Shown: positions 52,870 to 62,408, counted from the stretch's first letter. The stretch is 64,000 bases of DNA from Metabacillus indicus LMG 22858 (GCF_000708755.2 NZ_JGVU02000001.1:580694-644693); one strand, 5' to 3'. Program-made: numbers and translations. The notes: generated by a model from the sequence alone, not told the origin.

Positions 52870-53313
52870 GTGATTAGCATACATACAAAGAAATTACTCA
52901 ATGAATCAACGATAGAAGAATATATGATACCTTCAGATAAGGTTGCACATGTACAGATTGGGAATAACCTTGAGCATGCGCTGCTTGTTTTGACAAAAAC
53001 AGGCTACACGGCGGTGCCGGTTCTTGATCCTTTCTTTAAACTGCATGGACTTCTTGGCACAAACATGATGATGGATGCTATCTTAGGCCTCCAGCGAATC
53101 GAATTTGAAAAGCTTGAACATATGAAGGTTGAAGAAGCAATGAATGCGGATATTCCAAGGCTGCATTTGAAAGATCCAATATCAAAAGGGCTGGATTTAG
53201 TCATTGATCACTCTTTTGTCTGCGTTGTCGATGATGACGGCATATTTGAGGGAATCTTGACAAGACGCGCCATTTTGAAAGAACTGCAAAAACAAATGAC
53301 TGAAAACAGATAA
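52870..53313 (+). CDS. darB: c-di-AMP-binding CBS protein DarB (YkuL)
   Basis: The 147-residue protein is two CBS domains (about residues 15-75 and 85-142). B. subtilis DarB/YkuL (CbpB in Listeria) binds c-di-AMP and, when free of it, stimulates the (p)ppGpp synthetase Rel and pyruvate carboxylase. The GTG start follows AGAGAGGGAG. Position between ykzF and ccpC fits B. subtilis. Confidence 0.9.
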   Translation: MISIHTKKLLNESTIEEYMIPSDKVAHVQIGNNLEHALLVLTKTGYTAVPVLDPFFKLHGLLGTNMMMDAILGLQRIEFEKLEHMKVEEAMNADIPRLHLKDPISKGLDLVIDHSFVCVVDDDGIFEGILTRRAILKELQKQMTENR

Positions 53314-53324
53314 ATTCCGGGAGA

Positions 53325-53356
53325 GAAGGAGAGGTATATTTGCTCCTTCTTTTGCT
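53325..53356 (+). terminator. terminator of darB
   Basis: GAAGGAG and CTCCTTC around 11 bases, followed by a T-rich tract. Confidence 0.65.
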
Positions 53357-53377
53357 TTTTTAAAGAAAAGGGAGACG

Positions 53378-54907
53378 ATGAAGGTGGCACAGGCTATTCT
53401 TGAAAAAGAAGAAATCAAGCAGCAGTCTTCGAATATGAAGCGCCCATTTATCCTGGCTGCGGTTATGCTCGCAATGTTTATGGCTGCCATCGAGGCCACG
53501 ATTGTATCTACAGCCATGCCTGCGATTGTAGGGGAGCTTGGAGGATTTTCATTATACAGCTGGGTTTTTTCATCCTATTTGCTGATGAATGCTGTTACCG
53601 TATTGATTTATGGAAAGTTATCCGATCTATTCGGCAGAAAGCCTGTTCTAATATTCGGCATTTCTGTTTTTCTCGCCGGTTCTGCAATGTGCGGGATGGT
53701 CAGCTCGATGGAGTGGCTGATTGCAGCACGTTTTATTCAGGGGTTTGGTGCTGGCGCTGTCATGCCGATTGCATCGACAATTGTCGGGGATATTTATACA
53801 AAAGAAGAACGGGCTAAAATTCAGGGATATTTATCAAGCGTATGGGGGATTTCAGCCATTATGGGACCGGCAATCGGCGGGCTGTTAGTCCAGTTTGTGA
53901 GCTGGAGATTCGTCTTTTGGGTCAATATTCCGCTTGGGCTTTTAGCGATTGCAGGGCTTGTTTTATATCTCCATGAAAATGTGGAGCGGAAAAAACATGA
54001 AATTGATTACAAAGGAGCCCTATTCTTATTTCTTTCCATAAGCACAGCGATGATTGTTCTTGTAGAAGGAGGCATCAGATGGCCATGGATGTCAAGTCCG
54101 GTGCTGCTGATCTCATCGGCAGCCATTCTTACTTTTGTCCTATTTATTCGACAGGAAAAACGAGCAAAAGAGCCTATGATGCCGTTTAGTATCTGGAAAG
54201 AAAAAAGCATTTTCATCGCAAATATGACCTCATTAACAACAGGTGTCATGCTGATTGGAATCTCTTCTTTTCTGCCGGCATTTGTACAGGCTGTGATGGG
54301 ACAGACTCCGATTGTAGCGGGATTCACTCTTACCGCTATGTCCATTGGCTGGCCAATCGCATCAACTATATCAGGCCGGCTTCTTTTTAAAATTGGTTTT
54401 AGAACCACCTCGGTTATCGGGGGTGCAGCCCTGATTGCCGGAAGTGCTGTTTTCTTCACGCTGACACCTGACGACGGCCCTCTCTGGGCTGCCTTTGGTT
54501 CCTTCCTGGTCGGCATAGGGATGGGAATGACCACAACGGCTTTCATTGTCTCTATTCAAAGTACAGTCAGCTGGGAGCAGCGGGGTTCGGCAACAGCGGC
54601 AAACATGTTTATGCGAACGCTGGGCAATACGATCGGCGCTGCTCTGCTTGGAGGCATTTTAAATACCCGGCTGCAGTCTTATTTCAGAGAAGAAGGAATT
54701 GGCGAAACAATCGATCTAGATTCCGTGAACAGGCTCCTCAGCCCTGAGGAAGCATCAAAGCTTTCTGCTGATGCTATGCAGGCTTTAAAAGAAGGGCTGA
54801 CCTACTCCCTGCACAGTGTCTATATCATGGTGTTTGTATTTGCTGTTATTAGTTTCGCGCTTATATTGAGGCTTCCGAAAGAAAAGAAAGAGGCGCAGGA
54901 GAAATAA
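53378..54907 (+). CDS. DHA2-family MFS drug transporter
   Basis: The 509-residue protein has 14 membrane helices, the motif G-K-L-S-D-L-F-G-R-K between helices 2 and 3, and the export motif C near W-G-x-x-A-x-x-G-P-x-x-G-G. DHA2 proteins export drugs or dyes with protons. The ATG at 53378 is three bases after GGGAG; a GTG at 53384 has better spacing. This gene is an insertion relative to B. subtilis. Confidence 0.88.
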   Translation: MKVAQAILEKEEIKQQSSNMKRPFILAAVMLAMFMAAIEATIVSTAMPAIVGELGGFSLYSWVFSSYLLMNAVTVLIYGKLSDLFGRKPVLIFGISVFLAGSAMCGMVSSMEWLIAARFIQGFGAGAVMPIASTIVGDIYTKEERAKIQGYLSSVWGISAIMGPAIGGLLVQFVSWRFVFWVNIPLGLLAIAGLVLYLHENVERKKHEIDYKGALFLFLSISTAMIVLVEGGIRWPWMSSPVLLISSAAILTFVLFIRQEKRAKEPMMPFSIWKEKSIFIANMTSLTTGVMLIGISSFLPAFVQAVMGQTPIVAGFTLTAMSIGWPIASTISGRLLFKIGFRTTSVIGGAALIAGSAVFFTLTPDDGPLWAAFGSFLVGIGMGMTTTAFIVSIQSTVSWEQRGSATAANMFMRTLGNTIGAALLGGILNTRLQSYFREEGIGETIDLDSVNRLLSPEEASKLSADAMQALKEGLTYSLHSVYIMVFVFAVISFALILRLPKEKKEAQEK

Positions 54908-54922
54908 CTCCCGCGCCTTTTT
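54891..54922. terminator. terminator overlapping the 3' end of the DHA2 gene
   Basis: AGGCGCAGGAG and CTCCCGCGCCT (one bulge) followed by five T. The left arm is inside the coding end. Confidence 0.7.
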
Positions 54923-54927
54923 GCTAT

Positions 54928-55290
54928 TTAATTCAGTTCAAGCAGTTCAATCCGGTTTCCGAACGGATCGTAAAATGAAAATCTGTTAACACCCGGAACC
55001 CCAATTTCTTCTTTTATCTCTACAGAAAGCTTAGTCAGAAAATCCCTGGCACCTTCAAGATCTTCTACTTCAAAGGCAGGATGCCGCTTGCTTTTGGTGC
55101 CGTCCGTTTCCTCAAGGCCGATATGAAGTTCTATTTCTCCTGCCCGGCACCAGAAACCGCCATTTTTCAGAAGGGCAGGCGGCTTGGGTATCTCTTCAAA
55201 TCCGAGCTCTTGAATGTAAAACTTTCGGGCATGTTCTTCTTCTGCAGGAGAAACGCACAGCTGCAGATGATGGAGTCTTTTTATTTTCAT
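54928..55290 (-). CDS. VOC (glyoxalase/dioxygenase-like) protein
   Basis: The 120-residue protein has the VOC fold, with H-H-L-Q-L-C-V at the first metal position, E-L-H-I-G in the middle and N-R-I-E-L-L-E at the C-terminus. Substrate unknown. The gene precedes nothing on its strand and lies 11 bases after the sulfite-exporter gene, so the two form an operon. Confidence 0.82.
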   Translation of the reverse strand: MKIKRLHHLQLCVSPAEEEHARKFYIQELGFEEIPKPPALLKNGGFWCRAGEIELHIGLEETDGTKSKRHPAFEVEDLEGARDFLTKLSVEIKEEIGVPGVNRFSFYDPFGNRIELLELN

Positions 55291-55301
55291 TAGAAAACCT
55301 C

Positions 55302-56033
55302 CTATACGATAAGGTTATAGAATAACTGCAGAATGAGGAGAACAGTGATCAGGCGTATCAGCCAAGCCGCCTGTTTAAAACTGAGCTTTGCTGCAAAACG
55401 TACGGCAATCTGTGCTCCAAGTATGCTTCCTGCAGCAAGGCTCAGCGCAATATTCCAGTTCATGATGCCTGAGAAGGCGTAGGCTGTGAATGCCCCGGTG
55501 CAGCTTAAGAAAGTCTGAAAACGTGTAAAGGCAACCGATTTAATATAGGTAAATCCGTTATGCAAAAAAGTGTACATAAGGAGAGTTCCCTGTCCGGGGC
55601 CGAACATGCCGTCATACGCTCCAATTCCAAATACAAGCGGGTAAAGCCGTTTCTTCAGCCGGGGTTCGGCCATTTTCTGTTCCTGCGGTTTTTTCAAAAG
55701 ATTGAGCCCTAAAGCGAAAAGGAGGAGAAAAAGAGCGATGACAGTCATCACTTCCCCGTTCAGCTGACTTGTGAAGTAAGCCCCGAGTATGCCTCCGCCA
55801 ATCGTAAAAGGCGCAGTTGCCGCCATTTCTTTTACGTTCGCTTCCTTTTTTTTCACAAGGACAGCAAAGCTTGAAAACGAACTTAGCGTATTTGCAAATT
55901 TGTTGGAGGAGATAATGGTGTGAATAGGCAGTCCGTACATGAGCATAAGGGGCATGTTAATCATCCCGCCGCTTCCTGCAAGTGTTCCGATGAAGGTTGC
56001 TGCAGTACCGATGAAAAAAATCGGCCATTCCAT
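55302..56033 (-). CDS. TauE/SafE-family membrane permease
   Basis: The 243-residue protein has seven to eight membrane helices with the repeated G-S-G-G and D-G-M-F-G-P-G-Q-G-T motifs of the TauE/SafE family, which exports organosulfur anions. It is the upstream gene of an operon with the VOC protein. It is divergent from ccpC. Confidence 0.87.
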   Translation of the reverse strand: MEWPIFFIGTAATFIGTLAGSGGMINMPLMLMYGLPIHTIISSNKFANTLSSFSSFAVLVKKKEANVKEMAATAPFTIGGGILGAYFTSQLNGEVMTVIALFLLLFALGLNLLKKPQEQKMAEPRLKKRLYPLVFGIGAYDGMFGPGQGTLLMYTFLHNGFTYIKSVAFTRFQTFLSCTGAFTAYAFSGIMNWNIALSLAAGSILGAQIAVRFAAKLSFKQAAWLIRLITVLLILQLFYNLIV

Positions 56034-56099
56034 AAAGCATCACATCTTCCTGAGGGGTTAAAGCGCGCTTTTCAACCTTAGTATATTCTTCGAGTGACA

Positions 56100-56112
56100 A
56101 TAATGAAATTAT
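56100..56112. promoter_or_regulatory. palindrome at the ccpC promoter
   Basis: ATAAT-GAA-ATTAT lies at the -35 region of a TATAAT (56126-56131) before ccpC. CcpC boxes use ATAA/TTAT arms, with a larger spacer, so autoregulation is possible but unproven. Confidence 0.35.
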
Positions 56113-56159
56113 GAATAAATTAGCATATAATATAAGGAAAACTTATAGAGGAGGTATTT

Positions 56160-57032
56160 ATGCAGCTGACTGAATTAAAAATGCTCGTAGTTCTATCTGA
56201 AGAAATGAATATGAGAAAAGCATCCGAACGGCTTTTTGTTTCCCAGCCTGCGCTGTCACAAAGGCTGCAGTCCATCGAGAAGTCATGGGGCTTTCAAATT
56301 TTTATCCGTTCACAAAAAGGGCTGACGCTTACGCCTGCGGGAGAAAAGATTGTAGCATTCGCAAAAGAAGTGACAAAGAAAGAAGAAAAACTGCGTGAAG
56401 AAATTTCAGAGCTTGAAGGAGAAGTGCACGGAACGCTGAAAATCGCTGTGGCATCCATCATTGGACAGCACTGGCTGCCTAACATCCTAAAAAAATATGT
56501 CAGCAAATATCCTCATGCAAAGATTTCCCTTGTTACGGGGTGGAGCAGCGAGATTTTAAAAAGCATGTATGAAGATCACGTTCACCTTGGCATCATCAGA
56601 GGAAATCCGGAGTGGAAAGGGGTCAAGAAGCACTTGCTGACAGACACCCTGTACTTAGTGGATTCAGAAATTCATAAGGTTGAGGATTTAATTGATACCG
56701 AGCGGCCCTTTATTCAGTTTAAAAGTGACTCATCCTATTATCAGGAGATTCAGGATTGGTGGCATAAACATTTTCAGAGCAGTCCAAAGCGCACGATTGT
56801 TGTCGACCAGATTGAAACGTGCAAACAAATGGCCTACAACGGAATCGGATATGCGATACTTCCGTCAGTCACGCTTGTGGACGACAATCGGGACATTCAT
56901 AAAATCCCATTATTAAACGAGCACGGAGATCCAATAGTAAGGGATACATGGCTGCTTGGGTTTGAGTCATCGTTTAAATTGAAACAAGTGCAGGCATTTC
57001 TCGATATTCTGAACGAAGAAGGGATATCGTAA
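56160..57032 (+). CDS. ccpC: LysR-type catabolite control protein CcpC
   Basis: The 290-residue LysR regulator has the N-terminal winged helix (R-K-A-S-E-R-L-F-V-S-Q-P-A-L-S-Q-R-L) and a periplasmic-binding-like effector domain. CcpC represses TCA-branch genes (citZ, citB) and responds to citrate. Length and position next to dapH match B. subtilis. AGAGGAGGT precedes the ATG. Confidence 0.9.
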   Translation: MQLTELKMLVVLSEEMNMRKASERLFVSQPALSQRLQSIEKSWGFQIFIRSQKGLTLTPAGEKIVAFAKEVTKKEEKLREEISELEGEVHGTLKIAVASIIGQHWLPNILKKYVSKYPHAKISLVTGWSSEILKSMYEDHVHLGIIRGNPEWKGVKKHLLTDTLYLVDSEIHKVEDLIDTERPFIQFKSDSSYYQEIQDWWHKHFQSSPKRTIVVDQIETCKQMAYNGIGYAILPSVTLVDDNRDIHKIPLLNEHGDPIVRDTWLLGFESSFKLKQVQAFLDILNEEGIS

Positions 57033-57219
57033 AAGTGACGATTTTTTTGCAAGCAGCTGATAAAGCTGTTTTTTTATTTCAGCTAATGTTTGCAGATACA
57101 GCTGCAGAAGGGAGGCTGCCGGAAAATCAATGATAGGAATGCAGCGCCAGGTTTCAGCTTGTCAACAAACCCGTCCTTTGATACAGTAATGAGGTATATA
57201 GTCTGAAGGAGGAATACAT

Positions 57220-57930
57220 ATGAAAATGATGGATGCGAATGAGATTATCTCGTTCATTCAAAATAGTACAAAATCGACACCTGTGAAAGTTTATGTGAAA
57301 GGTGATCTTGAAGGAATCGATTTTGGATCTTCTTCACAAACATTCATAAACGGCAACAGCGGTGTTGTTTTTGGCGAATGGGCTGAAATTCAAACGGTTC
57401 TTTCTCAAAATCAAGCGAAAATAGATGATTTTGTTGTGGAAAATGACCGCCGCAATTCAGCGATTCCGCTTCTTGACATGAAAAACATCAAAGCGCGAAT
57501 TGAGCCAGGCGCAATTATCCGCGACCAAGTGGAAATCGGCGATAACGCTGTTATTATGATGGGAGCTTCCATCAACATCGGTTCAGTAATCGGCGAAGGC
57601 ACGATGATTGATATGAACGTTGTTCTTGGCGGCCGTGCTACAGTAGGGAAAAACTGCCATATTGGAGCGGGATCTGTTCTTGCAGGCGTCATCGAACCGC
57701 CATCTGCAAAGCCGGTTGTCATCGAAGATGATGTTGTTATCGGAGCCAATGCCGTTGTATTAGAAGGTGTTACTGTAGGTAAAGGCGCTGTCGTTGCTGC
57801 AGGCGCAATCGTCATTGATGATGTTGAGCCTTATACAGTTGTAGCAGGTACGCCTGCCCGCAAAATTAAAGAAATCGATGAAAAAACAAAATCAAAAACT
57901 GAAATCAAACAAGAGCTTAGACAGCTTTAA
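57220..57930 (+). CDS. dapH: tetrahydrodipicolinate N-acetyltransferase DapH
   Basis: The 236-residue left-handed beta-helix acyltransferase (hexapeptide repeats from about residue 90 to 205) transfers acetyl to tetrahydrodipicolinate in the acetyl branch of lysine/DAP synthesis. The C-terminal G-T-P-A-R-K is typical. AGGAGG precedes the ATG. It is followed by a strong stem-loop and dapL. Confidence 0.95.
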   Translation: MKMMDANEIISFIQNSTKSTPVKVYVKGDLEGIDFGSSSQTFINGNSGVVFGEWAEIQTVLSQNQAKIDDFVVENDRRNSAIPLLDMKNIKARIEPGAIIRDQVEIGDNAVIMMGASINIGSVIGEGTMIDMNVVLGGRATVGKNCHIGAGSVLAGVIEPPSAKPVVIEDDVVIGANAVVLEGVTVGKGAVVAAGAIVIDDVEPYTVVAGTPARKIKEIDEKTKSKTEIKQELRQL

Positions 57931-57947
57931 TACTTGAATGATTGACC

Positions 57948-57973
57948 GGCGTGGGTGTTTTAGCACCCACGCC
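57948..57973 (+). other. stem-loop between dapH and dapL
   Basis: GGCGTGGGTG and CACCCACGCC form a perfect 10-bp stem with a six-base loop but only a weak T tract. It may reduce read-through or protect the dapH message. Confidence 0.6.
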
Positions 57974-58000
57974 TTCTCTATAGAATCAGGGGGGATACGA

Positions 58001-59140
58001 TTGGATCAAATGCACCTATTGTCAAAAATCAGACAGGATCTGCACCGCATTCCTGAGCTTGGCTTCCAGGAGTTTAAAACTCAAGCCTACCTTTTGGAAC
58101 ATCTCGGGCATTTACCGGCAGAAAGACTCGAAATCAAAAAGTGGAAAACCGGTTTGTTTGTAAAAGTGAAAGGAACAGCTCCTTTGAAAACACTTGCTTA
58201 CCGTGCAGATATTGACGGACTTCCCATCCGGGAGGAAACAGGCTATGAGTTCAAGTCCCATCATCCTGAGCTCATGCACGCTTGCGGCCATGATTTCCAT
58301 ATGACGATTGCGCTTGGAATCATTCAGTATTTCGTCAAGCACCCTGTAAGAGATGATCTGCTGTTTCTTTTTCAGCCTGCAGAGGAAGGTCCCGGAGGAG
58401 CTGAACCGATGCTAAGGAGCGAAATAATGAAGGAGTGGAAGCCTGATTTCATTACGGCTCTTCACATTGCCCCTGAATATCCTGTCGGGACAATCGCTAC
58501 ACGTCCCGGTCTTTTATTTGCGAATACATCGGAATTATTCATTGACTTAAAGGGGAAAGGCGGACATGCAGCCTATCCGCATACGGCTCAAGACATGATT
58601 GTAGCGGCTGCATCACTTGTCACCCAGCTTCAGACGGTTGTTTCAAGAAACGTTGATCCGCTTGACAGTGCGGTGATTACGTTCGGGAAGATAACAGGAG
58701 GCACCGTTCAGAACATTATTGCAGAGAACGCAAGGCTTGAAGGAACAATCCGGACACTGTCCGTAGAGTCGATGGATAAAGTGAAAGAACGGATTGAAGC
58801 CCTTGTGAGAGGGCTTGAGGTCGGCTATTCCTGCAGCGCGTCCATTGATTACGGTTCGATGTACCATCAGGTATACAACCATCATGAGCTGACGGAAGAA
58901 TTCATGGAATTTGCAAAAGTGAACACAGATACTGAGGTTGTACTGTGCAGAGAGGCCATGACGGGCGAAGATTTTGGATATATGCTGGATGAGATTCCGG
59001 GATTTATGTTCTGGCTCGGAGTGGACTCCCCGTTTGGACTTCATCATTCAAAGCTTCAGCCTAAAGAGGAAGCAATAGGGGCGGCTGTTGACCTTATGTG
59101 CAGATATTTTCTCTACAAAGCGAACGGCTTATCAGAATAA
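58001..59140 (+). CDS. N-acetyldiaminopimelate deacetylase DapL
   Basis: The 379-residue M20-family amidohydrolase has the metal motif H-A-C-G-H-D and P-A-E-E-G-P-G-G. It releases acetate from N-acetyl-LL-DAP, the last step of this branch (YkuR in B. subtilis). The TTG at 58001 is six bases after GGGGGG; an ATG at 58010 is an alternative. The extended frame upstream reads through the stem-loop and is not real. The symbol dapL is used for different enzymes in other organisms, so it is left out. Confidence 0.92.
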   Translation: MDQMHLLSKIRQDLHRIPELGFQEFKTQAYLLEHLGHLPAERLEIKKWKTGLFVKVKGTAPLKTLAYRADIDGLPIREETGYEFKSHHPELMHACGHDFHMTIALGIIQYFVKHPVRDDLLFLFQPAEEGPGGAEPMLRSEIMKEWKPDFITALHIAPEYPVGTIATRPGLLFANTSELFIDLKGKGGHAAYPHTAQDMIVAAASLVTQLQTVVSRNVDPLDSAVITFGKITGGTVQNIIAENARLEGTIRTLSVESMDKVKERIEALVRGLEVGYSCSASIDYGSMYHQVYNHHELTEEFMEFAKVNTDTEVVLCREAMTGEDFGYMLDEIPGFMFWLGVDSPFGLHHSKLQPKEEAIGAAVDLMCRYFLYKANGLSE

Positions 59141-59183
59141 AGGTCCCTCCTATGAGACACATTAGTCTTAGGAGGTGGATGAG

Positions 59184-59426
59184 ATGCCAAAAATCGGTGT
59201 TGAACAATCATTATCAGACGTAACAGCTGCACTTCAGTCAAAGGGGTATGATGTTGTAGAACTCCGCAATGAAGAGGATGCAAAAGGCTGTGACTGCTGC
59301 ATTATTACAGGCCAGGATTCCAACATTATGGGAATCAGCAATGCTGTAACAAGCGGTTCTGTTTTTACAGCAAGCGGTTATACAGCTGATGAAATCTGCC
59401 AGCAGGTAGAGAGCAGGCTTCAATAA
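59184..59426 (+). CDS. ykuS: YkuS family (UPF0180) protein
   Basis: The 80-residue protein matches UPF0180/YkuS, with N-terminal P-K-I-G-V-E-Q-S-L and the double Cys in K-G-C-D-C-C-I. Function is unknown. AGGAGGTG precedes the ATG. It follows dapL by 43 bases. Confidence 0.9.
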   Translation: MPKIGVEQSLSDVTAALQSKGYDVVELRNEEDAKGCDCCIITGQDSNIMGISNAVTSGSVFTASGYTADEICQQVESRLQ

Positions 59427-59431
59427 AAAAG

Positions 59432-59461
59432 AAATGAGCTGCCGAAGCCGGCAGCTCATTT
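59432..59461. terminator. bidirectional terminator, ykuS / ykuT
   Basis: AAATGAGCTGCC and GGCAGCTCATTT form a 12-bp stem with a six-base loop. Confidence 0.85.
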
Positions 59462-59470
59462 GCTGTTTTT

Positions 59471-60313
59471 TTACTGTTTCTTCTCAATATAAACCTGATG
59501 AGGAAACGGGATTTCAATTCCGTGTGCATCAAGTGTTTCTTTCACTTTTTTACGAAGATTGCGCTCTACGCCCCATTGCATCATATTCTCTGTCTTGGCG
59601 ATAATCCGGATCACAACATCCGATGCGCCAAGGCTTTGAACACCGATCACACTTGGTCCTTCAATGATCGATGCATCCTCGGCGGCCATTTCATCACACG
59701 CCTTTTGAATAACCGATATAGCCTCATCGATATTATCATCGTATGAAATGCCGATATCAACGAGAGCACGCATGTTGCCTCTTGAATGATTGCTTAAGCT
59801 GATGATCTCTCTGTTCGGCACATAATTAAGCGTCCCGTCAAAGCTTCTGATCTGAGTGGTCCGAAGGCCAACCTGCTCAACGATTCCAGAATATCCTGCT
59901 GTTGTTACATAATCCTCCACATCAAGCTGTTTTTCAAGGAGCAGGAAGAAGCCTGTCACCACATCGCTGACAAGTCCCTGTGCGCCGAAACCGATGGCAA
60001 GTCCTACAACTCCAGCCCCTGCGAGAAGAGCAGTTGCATCGTATTCAAATACTTCAAACACCATCACGACAAAAATAAAGATCAGAATATATGAGAAGAG
60101 ATTGAGTGTCAGACTCTGCAGCGTTCTGGATCTCCCAATTGAAATGGACTGACGCTCCTGAACCCTCTTAAACGTCTTTTCAACCACTCTTGTGCCAATA
60201 GCCCTTACAACCAAAAAAGCAATAAGTATGCCGATCAGCTTGAGTGTGATGACACCGGCTGCAGTCAAAATGCCAACCCAGTTTACTCTGCTGATTAAAT
60301 CAAAAAATTCCAT
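59471..60313 (-). CDS. ykuT: MscS-family mechanosensitive channel YkuT
   Basis: The 280-residue protein has three membrane helices; the third, pore-lining helix is the Gly/Ala-rich [16 protein letters not shown] beta domain with the Y-V-P-N-R motif follows. It relieves osmotic down-shock. Gene order beside ykuS/ykuU matches B. subtilis. Confidence 0.93.
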   Translation of the reverse strand: MEFFDLISRVNWVGILTAAGVITLKLIGILIAFLVVRAIGTRVVEKTFKRVQERQSISIGRSRTLQSLTLNLFSYILIFIFVVMVFEVFEYDATALLAGAGVVGLAIGFGAQGLVSDVVTGFFLLLEKQLDVEDYVTTAGYSGIVEQVGLRTTQIRSFDGTLNYVPNREIISLSNHSRGNMRALVDIGISYDDNIDEAISVIQKACDEMAAEDASIIEGPSVIGVQSLGASDVVIRIIAKTENMMQWGVERNLRKKVKETLDAHGIEIPFPHQVYIEKKQ

Positions 60314-60644
60314 GAACCAACATCCTTCCTGTACTAATAAAGTAAGACTAATTATTTGGTTACCCCAAGGACATCATGTTAAACTTGATTTTGTAGAATT
60401 TAATCAGAAATTGCTGAGATTTGGTGATTGTTTTCAATCTGAAAAGGGAATACCAATACATGTGCTCCTATTTAGGCACAGAGCCTTTTTAAATTAATTA
60501 TTATTTAACATTGACTAAAAATAGTCGTTGCACTATAATGGTCAATGTGAAATAAACAAGACAACAATTGAGAAAATCGATTTGTGATTCTCAATTAAGC
60601 TGATATCGATACCAGATATCAATTACATATTGGAGGGATACATC
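60314..60644 (+). promoter_or_regulatory. 331-base gap with the ykuU promoter and structured leader
   Basis: A near-consensus sigma-A promoter (TTGACT, 17 bases, TATAAT, 60511-60539) would start RNA near 60546. The leader contains two perfect inverted repeats: AATTGAGAA/TTCTCAATT (60566-60596, 13-base loop) and TGATATC/GATATCA (60601-60621, seven-base loop). A small AGGC/GCCT hairpin with T-run lies at about 60474-60490, upstream of the promoter. No coding sequence was seen in the gap. Confidence 0.65.
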
Positions 60645-61187
60645 ATGGCAGAACGCATGGTAGGTAAACAAGCACCGCGCTTTGAAATGGATGCGGTAAT
60701 GGCTGACAAGGAATTTGGAAAAGTAAGCCTTGAAGAAAATATGAAAAACGACAAATGGACAGTGCTGTTCTTTTATCCAATGGACTTCACGTTCGTTTGC
60801 CCGACTGAAATTACATCAATGTCAGACCGTTATGATGAGTTTGAAGATCTTGATGCTGAAGTAATCGGCGTTTCTACTGATACAATTCACACTCATCTTG
60901 CATGGATCAACACAGACCGCAAAGAAAACGGCCTTGGCGATCTTAAATTCCCGCTTGCAGCGGATACAAACCATATGGTTTCACGCGAATACGGCGTCCT
61001 TATTGAAGAAGAAGGCGTAGCTCTTCGCGGACTATTCATCATCAATCCTGACGGCGAACTTCAATACGCTGTTGTTAACCACAACAACATCGGCCGTGAC
61101 GTAGATGAAACACTTCGTGTGCTTCAGGCTCTTCAAACTGGCGGACTTTGCCCGGCTAACTGGAAACCTGGACAAGCTACACTTTAA
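60645..61187 (+). CDS. ykuU: 2-Cys peroxiredoxin YkuU
   Basis: The 180-residue AhpC-type peroxiredoxin has peroxidatic Cys52 (F-V-C-P-T-E) and resolving Cys169 (G-L-C-P-A-N-W). It reduces peroxides using a thioredoxin-like donor, possibly YkuV encoded next. The ATG at 60645 follows GGAGGG; the longer frame adds five residues. Confidence 0.94.
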   Translation: MAERMVGKQAPRFEMDAVMADKEFGKVSLEENMKNDKWTVLFFYPMDFTFVCPTEITSMSDRYDEFEDLDAEVIGVSTDTIHTHLAWINTDRKENGLGDLKFPLAADTNHMVSREYGVLIEEEGVALRGLFIINPDGELQYAVVNHNNIGRDVDETLRVLQALQTGGLCPANWKPGQATL

Positions 61188-61202
61188 TAAACGGTTGATG
61201 AG

Positions 61203-61230
61203 AGGTCTAACTATTTGTTAGGCCTTTTTT
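61203..61230 (+). terminator. stem-loop/terminator between ykuU and ykuV
   Basis: AGGTCTAAC and GTTAGGCCT (one G-U) around five bases, followed by six T. Partial read-through would set ykuV below ykuU. Confidence 0.75.
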
Positions 61231-61254
61231 AAACAAGCAATGGAGGGAAACACA

Positions 61255-61710
61255 ATGAAATTACGTGCACAAATGCCGGAATTAAGCGGCGCGACTGAAT
61301 GGCTGAACGGCCAGCAGACGAAAGAAGATTTAATTGGAGAAAAACCTACACTGATTCACTTCTGGTCAGTAAGCTGCCACCTCTGCAAAGAAGCAATGCC
61401 TCAGGTAAATGAATTCAGAGACCAGTATAAAGACAAACTGAATGTAGTGGCTGTTCACATGCCAAGATCAGAAGACGACCTGAACCTTGAGGACATCAAA
61501 AAAGTTGCGGCTGAGCATGATATTACACAGCCAATCTTTGTTGACAGTGAGCATAAGCTTACAGATGCATTCGAAAATCAGTATGTTCCTGCTTATTATG
61601 TATTTGACAAAACAGGAGCACTCCGTCACTTCCAGGCAGGCGGAAGCGGCATGAAAATGCTTGAGAAACGTGTAAACCGCGTGCTTGCCGAAACAGAAAA
61701 CGCAGAATGA
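61255..61710 (+). CDS. ykuV: thioredoxin-like thiol-disulfide oxidoreductase YkuV
   Basis: The 151-residue TlpA/ResA-type protein has the redox motif C41-H-L-C44 and a cis-Pro near Y-V-P-A-Y. It has no signal peptide, so it is cytosolic, consistent with serving YkuU. The ATG at 61255 follows GGAGGG. Confidence 0.92.
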   Translation: MKLRAQMPELSGATEWLNGQQTKEDLIGEKPTLIHFWSVSCHLCKEAMPQVNEFRDQYKDKLNVVAVHMPRSEDDLNLEDIKKVAAEHDITQPIFVDSEHKLTDAFENQYVPAYYVFDKTGALRHFQAGGSGMKMLEKRVNRVLAETENAE

Positions 61711-61716
61711 AAAAAT

Positions 61717-61747
61717 AGCGCTCCGTTCTGCGGAGCGCTTTCTTTTT
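61717..61747 (+). terminator. terminator of ykuV
   Basis: AGCGCTCCG and CGGAGCGCT around five bases, then a T-rich tract. Confidence 0.85.
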
Positions 61748-61768
61748 TCGACATTTTTAACCATTTAT

Positions 61769-61797
61769 TTGATTTTCTAAACCTTTCCATGTATAAT
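61769..61797 (+). promoter_or_regulatory. sigma-A promoter far upstream of the cold-shock gene
   Basis: TTGATT, 17 bases, TATAAT. RNA would start near 61804, giving a leader of about 365 bases if it reads into the csp gene. Confidence 0.6.
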
Positions 61798-61804
61798 GAA
61801 AAAG

Positions 61805-62170
61805 TTAGTTCATTATGAAATACCCTTCTACCATATTAATAATGAGTCAATCAGTCCTTATATGGACAAATGCTTCAAATTCAAATCCTTTGATTTTTGT
61901 TAGCTCAATTCAAGCTGGCGCGGTCATCGGAGCCGCAAGGACGAGAGAGAGGTAGGGCTTTCGTTGCTTTGTGTTCACAGATAATAAATGAATAACCAAT
62001 AGATTTGTCAAACTATCAAAATCTTTTCATGATTTTATATGGCATTTAGCATTCACATGTTATAAAGACTATCTATTCCTCTAATTGATACTCTTTATAA
62101 TATGTGAATATTTTATTTACCATGTTGTAAATAGTAGGGCATATTAAAAAATTTTTGGAGGTTTTCTCTC
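61805..62170 (+). ncRNA. long leader with GC-rich structured element before the csp gene
   Basis: Within very AT-rich DNA, 61913-61965 is a GC-rich island with several possible pairings (GCGG with CCGC, AGCC with GGCT, GCAA...CGA with TCG...TTGC) and a GAGAGAGAGG tract. It lies between a good promoter and the cold-shock ATG with no terminator in between, so it is either a long 5' leader or a separate small RNA. A second TATAAT at 62096-62101 may start a shorter csp message. No known riboswitch class was recognised. Confidence 0.4.
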
Positions 62171-62371
62171 ATGACGACTGGAAAAGTAAAATGGTTCAAT
62201 TCAGAAAAAGGCTTTGGATTTATCGAAGTTGAAGGCGGAAACGACGTATTCGTTCACTTCAGCGCGATCACAGGCGAAGGGTACAAAACATTAGAAGAAG
62301 GCCAAGAAGTTGAATTCAACATCGTTGAAGGCAACCGCGGACCTCAAGCTGAGAATGTTGTAAAATTATAA
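62171..62371 (+). CDS. cold-shock protein (CspB/CspD family)
   Basis: The 66-residue protein is a single cold-shock domain with RNP1 (K-G-F-G-F-I-E-V) and RNP2 (V-F-V-H-F-S). It binds single-stranded RNA and DNA and melts structures at low temperature. Several Csp paralogues are expected in the genome, so the exact name is not assigned. TTGGAGG precedes the ATG. Confidence 0.95.
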   Translation: MTTGKVKWFNSEKGFGFIEVEGGNDVFVHFSAITGEGYKTLEEGQEVEFNIVEGNRGPQAENVVKL

Positions 62372-62378
62372 TGAACGA

Positions 62379-62408
62379 AAAAGCCGCTCAGGTCTGAGCG
62401 GCTTTTTT
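62379..62408 (+). terminator. terminator of the csp gene
   Basis: AAAGCCGCTCA and TGAGCGGCTTT around four bases, followed by T. Confidence 0.9.

Noticed and set aside
60484-60510. PerR box upstream of ykuU
   Set aside because: The AT-rich stretch with TTAA ends is not a good match to TTATAATnATTATAA; too many mismatches to claim.
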